A stretch of DNA of 64,000 nucleotides from Fibrobacter sp. UBA4223 (GTDB lineage: Bacteria; Fibrobacterota; Fibrobacteria; Fibrobacterales; Fibrobacteraceae), in contig DFTB01000017.1 in assembly GCA_002382975.1 (NCBI GenBank), forward strand, positions 62,001 to 126,000, written 5' to 3'. The notes under the pieces are model-generated. The model saw nothing but the letters and a program-made list of their open reading frames with translations, was not told the DNA's origin and ran no database searches. Of this stretch, positions 50,451 through 56,486 are shown piece by piece (position 1 is the first letter of the stretch; the number at the start of each line of letters is the position of its first letter). The position numbers and the translations under genes were made by a program.

Positions 50451-51239
50451 ATGTTTTCGTCTATCGTCTATCATCTATCGTCTATCGTCTTTCTCACGGC
50501 GTTCCTCGTGGCGGCGTCTTTCGCCGGTGAACCGAACCTGCCGGAGATCCAAGCCCCGTGGATGAAGGGCGAAAAGTTGACTTTCAGCCTTAGCTGGGGC
50601 TTTGTCACGGCGGGTTATGCGACTTTAGAGGTTAAACCGATAGCCGATGGAAAAACGGAGTTTCTCACTTTTGCCACCGGCAACAAGACTATCAACAAAA
50701 TTTATCCGGTGGCTGACACCATTTACACCCGTGTGCGCAACAAGGGTCTTATGACCGAGGTATTCCGCAAACGGCTTCATGAAGGAAGTTACCACAACAC
50801 TTCCGTGATTAGATTCGACCGCAAGGGCGAGAAGGCTTGGCTTTCGGACACCGTCTTTACCGACATGAAGACCCGCAAGGTGAAGCGCTCTGCCGATACA
50901 GCAGTCGCCATTCAGGGAATGGAACACAGTATCATGTCGGCGTTCTACTTTGTGCGCACGATGCCACTTACGGTGGGGGACACTTCCCGTTTTTCGGCGG
51001 TAAGCGGAAAAAAACGATACGAACTTAAGGTGGTGGTCCATGGTCATGAAACCCTGAAAACGGACTTCGGCAAGCTTCAGACCATCAAAGTGGAACCCAT
51101 GCTGGATGGGGATGGTATCTTCAATTCCAAGGGGCGCATCTTCATCTGGTTCACCGACGACGATCGCCGAATCCCGGTGCTCATGGAGTGCGAAATAGCG
51201 CTTGGGTCTATAAAGGCGCGGCTGATTGAGCGAAAATAA
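50451..51239 (+). CDS. DUF3108-family secreted protein
   Basis: A 262-residue protein. The mature part fits DUF3108: GEKLTFSLSWGFVTAGYATLEVKP near residue 35, TIYTRVRNKGLMTEVFRKRLHEGSYHN, and a C-terminal RIFIWFTDDDRRIPVLMECEIALGSIKARL. These proteins are usually periplasmic and of unknown function. Unusually, the hydrophobic core of the signal peptide (SSIVYHLSSIVF) is encoded by five TCGTCTA heptads. An upstream TTG at 50409 is in frame but unlikely. Confidence 0.8.
   Translation: MFSSIVYHLSSIVFLTAFLVAASFAGEPNLPEIQAPWMKGEKLTFSLSWGFVTAGYATLEVKPIADGKTEFLTFATGNKTINKIYPVADTIYTRVRNKGLMTEVFRKRLHEGSYHNTSVIRFDRKGEKAWLSDTVFTDMKTRKVKRSADTAVAIQGMEHSIMSAFYFVRTMPLTVGDTSRFSAVSGKKRYELKVVVHGHETLKTDFGKLQTIKVEPMLDGDGIFNSKGRIFIWFTDDDRRIPVLMECEIALGSIKARLIERK
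50457..50491 (+). repeat. Heptad tract encoding a signal-peptide core
   Basis: Five 7-bp units: TCGTCTA, TCGTCTA, TCATCTA, TCGTCTA, TCGTCTT. Because three heptads equal seven codons, the peptide repeats with a period of seven residues. Related heptads (CGAAAGA, CGAGAGA) on the opposite strand lie at 50352-50395. Confidence 0.8.
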
Positions 51240-51368
51240 GGCGGCAATTCTGCAAAAAATGCTGTTTTTTATGAAAATTCAAAGGTTAAAGCAACTTTTA
51301 CACTTGGTGAATGGATAAATCCCTCTAAAAAAGTTATATTCCAAAGGCGATTTATAATCAGAGGCGTT

Positions 51369-52274
51369 ATGCTTAAAAAAATGTGTTTGACTTTGTGCTT
51401 GATGGCGTTTCTCGCGTGGGCGCAAGACGACGAATTTGATGATAGTGATTTTGTTTCTGCAGGCAATTCTGCTGCGACTACCGAGGCTGCTCCTAGTGCG
51501 TCCGAATCTAGCGGCGACGAATTTGAAGAGGCCGAGGACTCGTATGTAAGCCGGTCTAAAAGAGATGACATGGCCGCTCGTAAGAAGTTTGAAGAAGACC
51601 AGCGTGCTGACGAATATGCAAACTCCCTGCGCCGTCGTGACTGGCTCAAGGACCGCCTGATGCTGGAAATCGGTATGGGTGCTCGTGCTCCTTTTATGGG
51701 CGAAACGGGTATGGGCATGGGCTTCGGTGCCGGTGCCGAATACATCACTCGCTGGCATTTTGGTCTGTATGGATCCTTCGGATTCCTGCCTAAGGGAACG
51801 GACAACGATTTTGATGATATTGAACTTGAGGGCGGTACGGGTTACAAGGTCGGTTTGAACTATTACCTGTTCCCTAAGAACCCGCTTCATCTAGGTCTGT
51901 CCGTCTCTTATGGTACGGTTTATTTTGATCATGACGTAAAACCCGAAGACGGCATGCGTCCTTTGATCAAGGTGAATGGTTTCCAGTTTGACGCTCTCAT
52001 TACCTACCTGACCAATGAATGGTATTTCCTGCAGTTCTCTGTGGGTATGTACTATGCTCCCGAACTTGGAAAGGCGAAGGAAGATAATATTAGCTACACT
52101 TACGACAAGATCCACAAGGAGTATGTGTCGAGAGTTGTAAATCCTGATGGGATGAGTAAAACAGGTATTGTGTTTGGCATTATGATTGGTTACGCTCTGC
52201 CGGAGCTCTTCCCGGACGATACGGAAAAGCGTCGTCGTGAACGTGAAAAGGAACGCGAACGTTCCGAACGGTAA
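51369..52274 (+). CDS. Predicted outer-membrane beta-barrel protein
   Basis: A 301-residue protein with signal peptide MLKKMCLTLCLMAFLAWA. An acidic, disordered segment (22-60) and a charged helix (DDMAARKKFEEDQRADEYANSLRRRDWLKD) precede an eight-strand-like barrel region (LMLEIGMGARAPFMGETGMG to GIMIGYALPELF). The tail is strongly basic and acidic (EKRRREREKERERSER). Such OmpW-like or porin-family barrels with charged ends are frequent in this type of genome. A clear terminator follows. Confidence 0.75.
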   Translation: MLKKMCLTLCLMAFLAWAQDDEFDDSDFVSAGNSAATTEAAPSASESSGDEFEEAEDSYVSRSKRDDMAARKKFEEDQRADEYANSLRRRDWLKDRLMLEIGMGARAPFMGETGMGMGFGAGAEYITRWHFGLYGSFGFLPKGTDNDFDDIELEGGTGYKVGLNYYLFPKNPLHLGLSVSYGTVYFDHDVKPEDGMRPLIKVNGFQFDALITYLTNEWYFLQFSVGMYYAPELGKAKEDNISYTYDKIHKEYVSRVVNPDGMSKTGIVFGIMIGYALPELFPDDTEKRRREREKERERSER

Positions 52275-52281
52275 TAAAGAA

Positions 52282-52307
52282 AAGCCTGCGTAAGTGCGGG
52301 CTTTTTT
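52282..52307 (+). terminator. Terminator after the barrel gene
   Basis: AAGCCTGC and GCGGGCTT pair (one G-U) around GTAAGT, followed by TTTTTT, eight bases after the stop codon. Confidence 0.8.
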
Positions 52308-52316
52308 GTGGGTATT

Positions 52317-52340
52317 ACAGGATTTACTATATTTGCTCAC
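52317..52340 (+). promoter_or_regulatory. Upstream element of tRNA copy 1
   Basis: ACAGGATTTACTATATTTGC to 52340 contains TATATT (52328-52333), 12 bp before the tRNA start at 52345. The same 24 bases precede the intact copy at 52500-52523. The -35 is weak (TTGTGG at 52306-52311, 16-bp spacer). Confidence 0.55.
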
Positions 52341-52344
52341 ACTT

Positions 52345-52505
52345 GCCTGTGTAGCTCAGTTTGGATAGAGTGCTTCCCTCCGAAGGAAGAGGTCATGCGT
52401 TCGACCACCGAGCAAGGCGAGAGAAATGGACAAACTGGTTTGCCCATTTCCGAGCCGAGAGGTGGGTATTTAAATCGAAGATTTAAATACAATCGCATCA
52501 CAGGA
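52345..52505 (+). pseudogene. tRNA-Arg(CCG) interrupted in the T-loop
   Basis: Bases 52345-52404 are identical to the first 60 bases of the intact tRNA at 52528, through acceptor 5' strand, D-arm, anticodon arm and the T-loop TTCGA. An 87-nt insert follows. The rest of the T-arm and acceptor resumes at 52492 (ATCGCATCACAGG). Base 72 is A instead of T, so pair 1-72 is lost. Unless the insert is removed from the RNA, this copy cannot be functional. It is followed immediately by a second promoter and the intact tRNA. Confidence 0.85.
52405..52491 (+). repeat. Structured 87-nt element inserted in the tRNA T-loop
   Basis: A closing stem CCACC/GGTGG encloses GGC/GCC, an internal loop GAGA/CGA, then GAAATGG/CCATTTC and CAAAC/GTTTG. 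A separate hairpin GTATTTAAATC-GAA-GATTTAAATAC (11 bp) fills the 3' end. The element at 52668 has the same plan with different bases in the stems. Confidence 0.85.
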
Positions 52506-52527
52506 TTTACTATATTTGCTCACGTTC

Positions 52528-52602
52528 GCCTGTGTAGCTCAGTTTGGATAGAGTGCTTCCCTCCGAAGGAAGAGGTCATGCGTTCGAATCGCATCACAGG
52601 TA
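52528..52602 (+). tRNA. tRNA-Arg, anticodon CCG
   Basis: Full cloverleaf of 75 nt. Acceptor GCCTGTG/CACAGGT (pair 1-72 is G-U), D-stem GCTC/GAGT, anticodon stem CTTCC/GGAAG with loop CTCCGAA (anticodon CCG), variable AGGTC, T-stem ATGCG/CGCAT with loop TTCGAAT, discriminator A. CCA is not encoded. It reads the CGG codon. Confidence 0.93.
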
Positions 52603-52644
52603 TAAGAGGGGGCCCTTTACGGGGCCCTTTCTTATACCTGTGAT
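52590..52644 (+). terminator. Terminator within a 15-bp inverted repeat of the tRNA 3' end
   Basis: GGGGCCC/GGGCCCC hairpin around TTTAC, followed by TTTCTT. It is flanked by a perfect inverted repeat ATCACAGGTATAAGA / TCTTATACCTGTGAT whose left arm is the 3' end of the tRNA. Confidence 0.7.
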
Positions 52645-52667
52645 TTAGAAGAGAATGCAACGTTCGA

Positions 52668-52752
52668 CCACCTGCCAGGGCGAGTGAAACGGGCAAGCTC
52701 GCTTGCCCACTTCCGAGCCCAAAGGTGGAAATTTAATCGAAGATTAAATTTA
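52668..52752 (+). repeat. Second copy of the tRNA-associated structured element
   Basis: 85 nt with the same boundaries as the copy at 52405: left flank ACGTTCGA, right flank ATCGCATCAC, which is tRNA 3' sequence. Stems CCACC/GGTGG, GGGC/GCCC, GAA/TTC, GGGCAAGC/GCTTGCCC and AAATTTAATC-GAA-GATTAAATTT. The element ends 9 bp before the rimO stop codon (minus strand). Confidence 0.8.
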
Positions 52753-52761
52753 ATCGCATCA

Positions 52762-54072
52762 CTAGATAAGTTTTACGATAAGCTCGTGCGGTTCGGCGTC
52801 TACCACTAGTGCGTCGCGGAATTCGCCAACGTTGGCGTCGCCTTCCAGCACCTTCACGATGTCGTCGTTCTCCATGGAGTTGCCTTCGGTGCGTCCGTAA
52901 AAGTGGTATTCGCTTTCTTCGGCTTCCTGGTCGATAATGATGCGGACCGTCTTTCCGATCATCGCTTCGGCATGTTCCGCGTCGATTTCTTCTTGCAGAT
53001 CCGTCACGGCGTCAAGCCTTGCGCGGGCCTCGCTATCGTCTACGGCGGGCAGGTCCATGCCCATCACGGGCGTACCTTCTTCGGGGCTGAACACGAATCC
53101 GCCCAGGTGGTCGAACTGAATGTCTTCTAAGAGTTCCATCAGTTCTTCGAAGTCCTCGTGCGTTTCGCCGGGGAACCCGACAAGAACCGTCGTGCGGAGC
53201 GTAACTCCTGGAATGCGCTCACGAATCTTGTGCAGAATGTCGACAAGTTCTTTTTTGCGGTAGTTCCGCTTCATGTTCTTGAGCACGTTGTCGCTGGCGT
53301 GCTGGATAGGCATGTCCACGTACTTCACGAGACGCGGCTCGTTTGCCATCAGGTCCAGTAGTTCATCGTCCACGAACATCGGATACCAGTAGAGCGTGCG
53401 AATCCACGGGATGTTCGTGTTGTCGAGAATCGCCTTCAAAAGCTGGGCCAGCGTGCCGCCCTTCTTGCCTTTTTCGCGCCCGAAGTAGGTCGTGTCTTGC
53501 GCGATAAGAGTAATTTCTTGCACACCCTGGGCTTCAAGTTCCTTGGCCTCTGCCACAATGTCTTCGATACTGCGCGAAACCTGCTTTCCGCGGATTAGCG
53601 GGATTGCGCAGTAGGCGCATCGTCTGTTGCATCCTTCCGCAATCTTCAGGTAGGCGTGGTGTTTGAATCCGCCCAAGTTCATGCGCGGGAGGTTTTCGGC
53701 GTCGCAACTCTGTGGGGCGACTATTCCCATCTTTTTCAGAAGTTCGCCCGGTTTGTACGTGCCTACCCAGTAGTCCACCTCGGGCAGTTCCTTGATGAGC
53801 TCGTCGCCGTAGCGGCCCGAGAGGCAACCCGACACGATCAGTTTCTGTTTTGCCTTCTTGCCTTTGATTTGCGTGAGAATCGCGTTGATGGATTCTTCCT
53901 TGGCGGCCTCGATGAACCCGCAGGTGTTTACCAGAATGTAGTCTGCCTTCGCTGCGCTGTCACAAGTTACAAAACCGGCGTGCAGCATTTCACCAACCAG
54001 GTTTTCTGCATCGACCTGATTCTTGGCGCATCCTAAGTGTACAACGAAAACTTTGGGCTTTTTAGTAGGCAT
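52762..54072 (-). CDS. rimO: Ribosomal protein uS12 methylthiotransferase
   Basis: RimO adds a methylthio group to a conserved Asp of ribosomal protein S12, using SAM and two iron-sulfur clusters. The 436 residues have the UPF0004 domain (VVHLGCAKNQVDAE, NTCGFI, VSGCLSGRYGDEL), the radical SAM motif CNRRCAYC near residue 147 within KIAEGCNRRCAYCAIPLIRG, and a C-terminal TRAM domain. The sequence GGFKHHAYLKIAEGC is characteristic of RimO rather than MiaB. The 3' end abuts the structured element. Confidence 0.95.
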   Translation of the reverse strand: MPTKKPKVFVVHLGCAKNQVDAENLVGEMLHAGFVTCDSAAKADYILVNTCGFIEAAKEESINAILTQIKGKKAKQKLIVSGCLSGRYGDELIKELPEVDYWVGTYKPGELLKKMGIVAPQSCDAENLPRMNLGGFKHHAYLKIAEGCNRRCAYCAIPLIRGKQVSRSIEDIVAEAKELEAQGVQEITLIAQDTTYFGREKGKKGGTLAQLLKAILDNTNIPWIRTLYWYPMFVDDELLDLMANEPRLVKYVDMPIQHASDNVLKNMKRNYRKKELVDILHKIRERIPGVTLRTTVLVGFPGETHEDFEELMELLEDIQFDHLGGFVFSPEEGTPVMGMDLPAVDDSEARARLDAVTDLQEEIDAEHAEAMIGKTVRIIIDQEAEESEYHFYGRTEGNSMENDDIVKVLEGDANVGEFRDALVVDAEPHELIVKLI

Positions 54073-54164
54073 GATGACAAATATAGGATTTTAGGTGGTT
54101 TTATGATAACAAAAAAGTTCCGCGAGAGAATCGCGGAACCCACAAGAAAAACTAAGCGTAAAAT

Positions 54165-55256
54165 TTATTCCCAGTCGTCGTCAACAGCGGGCTGAGCGGC
54201 AGGCTTGGCAGCCGGTGCGGGAGCCGGCTGAGTGGCGGGCTGAGCTGCAGGCTTGGCGGCCGGTGCGGGAGCGGGCTGAGCAGCGGGCTGGGCTGCAGGC
54301 TTGGCGGCCGGTGCGGGAGCAGGCTGGGCGGCAGGAGCCGGTTGAGCAGCAGGCTTAGCAGCAGGAGCGGGCTGTGCGGCAGGGGCCGGCTGAGCAGCAG
54401 GCTTAGCAGCAGGAGCGGGCTGAGCGGCGGGAGCCGGCTGAGCAGCAGGCTTAGCAGCAGGAGCGGGCTGAGCGGCGGGAGCCGGTTGAGCAGCAGGCTT
54501 GGCAGCAGGCGCAGGCTGTGCGGCAGGAGCCGGTTGAGCAGCAGGCTTAGCAGCAGGAGCAGGCTGTGCGGCAGGGGCCGGCTGAGCAGCAGGCTTAGCG
54601 GCAGGAGCAGGCTGAGCGGCGGGAGCCGGTTGAGCAGCAGGCTTGGCAGCAGGAGCAGGCTGTGCGGCAGGTGCCGGCTGAGCAGCAGGTGCCGGTTGAG
54701 TAGCGGGTTGTGCTGCCGGGGCAGATTCATCGTCAGAACCCGGCTTGCCGACTTCGTCGTTGTTGCTGTTATCGACCCACCAGCTGAAGTTCAGCTGGGC
54801 CAAAACGTCTTGACCGTATGCCTGGGCCCTTTGAATCGTGGAGAAATATCCGATACGGACGCGGTAGAACGTTCCTTCCAGTTCACCCGGATTTTCCACT
54901 TCCACCACGTAGGCTTCGATATCCTGTTCTGCAAGTTTCTTGACGATGGCATCGGCAGCCTTCTTGGAGGACTGGATGCTGACCTGAATCACGTACTGGC
55001 CGTCCTCTTCGGGCTTGACGCTACCCGGGGGGAGCTGCACCTTTTCGGCCTTGGCAGCCTTGTCCTTCTTTGCGGAGAGGGACTTAATGGGCACCAGTTC
55101 GGGTTCGTCTGCTGCCGGGGCCTTAGCTTCGGCGGCCTTGGCGGGCCTCTTGATGGTCATCTGAGGAACGACATCTTCTTCGCTGCTGTCGCATGCGGTC
55201 AGCATGAAGCAGGCAAAAGCTGCGGTAATCAGGGTGGAAATCGAAAGTGATTTCAT
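54165..55256 (-). CDS. SPOR-domain lipoprotein with 16-residue Ala/Pro tandem repeats
   Basis: A 363-residue lipoprotein: signal peptide with lipobox LTAC (Cys near 22), then an acidic/basic linker, a SPOR domain (residues about 88-165, YVIQVSIQSSKKAADAIVKKLAEQDIEAYVVEV to YGQDVLAQL) that should bind denuded peptidoglycan at the division site, and a repetitive tail (about 190-355). The tail's unit is PAAKPAAQPAPAAQPA (48 bp), repeated about seven times and then degraded. It ends AVDDDWE. Such Ala/Pro tails span the periplasm. ATG at 55256 after GGAG. Confidence 0.88.
   Translation of the reverse strand: MKSLSISTLITAAFACFMLTACDSSEEDVVPQMTIKRPAKAAEAKAPAADEPELVPIKSLSAKKDKAAKAEKVQLPPGSVKPEEDGQYVIQVSIQSSKKAADAIVKKLAEQDIEAYVVEVENPGELEGTFYRVRIGYFSTIQRAQAYGQDVLAQLNFSWWVDNSNNDEVGKPGSDDESAPAAQPATQPAPAAQPAPAAQPAPAAKPAAQPAPAAQPAPAAKPAAQPAPAAQPAPAAKPAAQPAPAAQPAPAAKPAAQPAPAAQPAPAAKPAAQPAPAAQPAPAAKPAAQPAPAAQPAPAAKPAAQPAPAAQPAPAPAAKPAAQPAAQPAPAPAAKPAAQPATQPAPAPAAKPAAQPAVDDDWE
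54171..54720 (-). repeat. 48-bp tandem repeat within the SPOR gene
   Basis: GC-rich units of 48 bp with third-position changes, encoding PAAKPAAQPAPAAQPA. Copy number should vary between strains. Confidence 0.8.
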
Positions 55257-55456
55257 TGAAATCTCCGTTTTTCTTGTTAAAATCTCCAAAAGTACACTTT
55301 TGGCCGTGTTCTGCCATAATATACATAAGTCTTTGTCAATCCGCAAGTTATAAATGCGGAAAATGCGCAAAAATGCACTCTCCCTTGACGAATTTCGGCT
55401 AGTTAAATATATTTGGCTATCCAAAAACGAATTACCAACTCAACCAAAGGATCATC

Positions 55457-55666
55457 GTGATCGGCGTAATTGTTAAGTCCAACGAACCTTTTGAACGCGC
55501 TCTCAAGCGTTTCACCAAGTCCTGCGAAAAGAACGGCATCATTTCCGATGTCAAGAAGCGCCAGCGCTTCGAAAAGCCTTCCGAAGAAAAGAAGCGCATC
55601 GAAACTGCCGCCCGTCGCAAGCGCCTCAAGGAAATCGCTGACCAGAACCGCAAGCGCCTCTACTAG
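55457..55666 (+). CDS. rpsU: Ribosomal protein bS21
   Basis: The 69-residue S21 protein of the small ribosomal subunit: MIGVIVKSNEPFERALKRFTKSCEKNGI, then a basic helical tail (KKRIETAARRKRLKEIADQNRKRLY). The start is GTG at 55457, with AAAGGA six to eleven bases upstream. It is followed by yqeY, an arrangement seen in many bacteria. Confidence 0.95.
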   Translation: MIGVIVKSNEPFERALKRFTKSCEKNGIISDVKKRQRFEKPSEEKKRIETAARRKRLKEIADQNRKRLY

Positions 55667-55824
55667 TCTGTAGCGGGGCATCCGGGCCTGTCGGTCTGAC
55701 GGCCCCGGAAATCATAGGGTTTTGATTTGAAATGAGTCGCCGGTCCACCACCGGTGGCTCGTTGCGTGTTTTTAGAGCTTTAACCAAGACGCCAGGAGCG
55801 GGGCGTAAACCGCCAGGGAAAACT

Positions 55825-56295
55825 ATGAGCAGTGCATTGCTGACAAAAATCAAAGACGATATCAAGACCGCCATGAAGGCCCACGACGCCGAAACTCTCG
55901 GAACGCTCCGGACCCTCCATTCCGACATCAAGAACGAGGCCATGAAGTCTGGCGCCACACCTGCCCAGATCGAAGAAACCATTACCGACGAAATGTGCGT
56001 CGATGTTCTCGCCCGTAGCGTCAAGCAAAAGCAAGAAGCCATCGATATCCTCACGAAGGGTGGCTTTACAGACAAAATTCCCGCCGAAGAAGCCTGCATC
56101 GCCCTCTACCGCAAGTACATGCCGGCAGAAATGACCGAAGACGAGGTCAAGGCCCTTATCGCCGAAATCAAGGCCGCCACCGGAGCCTCTAGCCCCAAGG
56201 ACATGGGCAAAATCATGAAGGAACTTTCCCCGAAGGTCAAGGGCCGCTTCGACGCCAAGCGCGCTTCTGCCCTGGTGCAAGAGGCTCTTAAGTAG
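55825..56295 (+). CDS. yqeY: GatB/YqeY-domain protein
   Basis: A 156-residue protein related to the tRNA-binding tail of the GatB amidotransferase subunit; function unproven. Family features: LLTKIKDDIKTAMKAHDAETLGTLRTLHSDIKNEAM at the start, VLARSVKQKQEAIDIL near 70, LYRKYMPAEMTEDEV near 103 and MGKIMKELSPKVKGRFDAKRASALVQEAL at the end. The ATG at 55825 follows AGGGAAA; the upstream extension to 55732 has no family similarity. Confidence 0.93.
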   Translation: MSSALLTKIKDDIKTAMKAHDAETLGTLRTLHSDIKNEAMKSGATPAQIEETITDEMCVDVLARSVKQKQEAIDILTKGGFTDKIPAEEACIALYRKYMPAEMTEDEVKALIAEIKAATGASSPKDMGKIMKELSPKVKGRFDAKRASALVQEALK

Positions 56296-56354
56296 CTTGC
56301 CGCAATCGGCCTTGAGGTATGAGAAGGGGAAAGCCTTCCCCTCACTCCAGCCAA

Positions 56355-56462
56355 TGTCATCCCCGCGTAGGCGGGGATCTTCCTTTGGCTTCCGCTACCC
56401 CTTCCCCTAGGGGCTCAGCCCCTAACACCCCGCTGTCATGCCCGGCTCGACCGGGCATCTCC
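56355..56462. repeat. Composite repeat before the regulator gene
   Basis: GTCATCCCCGCG and CGCGGGGATC-type arms (56356-56380), then a segment with CTTCCGCTACCCC, CCCCTAGGGG and GGCTCAGCCCC that is related to the insert in the GT4 gene (reverse orientation), then GTCATGCCCGG and CCGGGCATCTCC (56433-56462). Confidence 0.75.
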
Positions 56463-56486
56463 TTTTTCTTTCGTATCTTTACGCCC

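Noticed and set aside
52405-52491. Group I or group II intron in tRNA-Arg
   Set aside because: 87 nt is far too short, the site is the T-loop rather than the anticodon loop, and no intron core motifs are seen.
52345-52602. Two functional tRNA-Arg genes
   Set aside because: The first copy is interrupted by 87 nt and has lost the 1-72 pair; it is only functional if the insert is removed.
54342-55250. Gly/Ser/Arg-rich plus-strand frame across the SPOR gene
   Set aside because: It translates the complement of the Ala/Pro repeat; the minus-strand lipoprotein with SPOR domain is the real gene.
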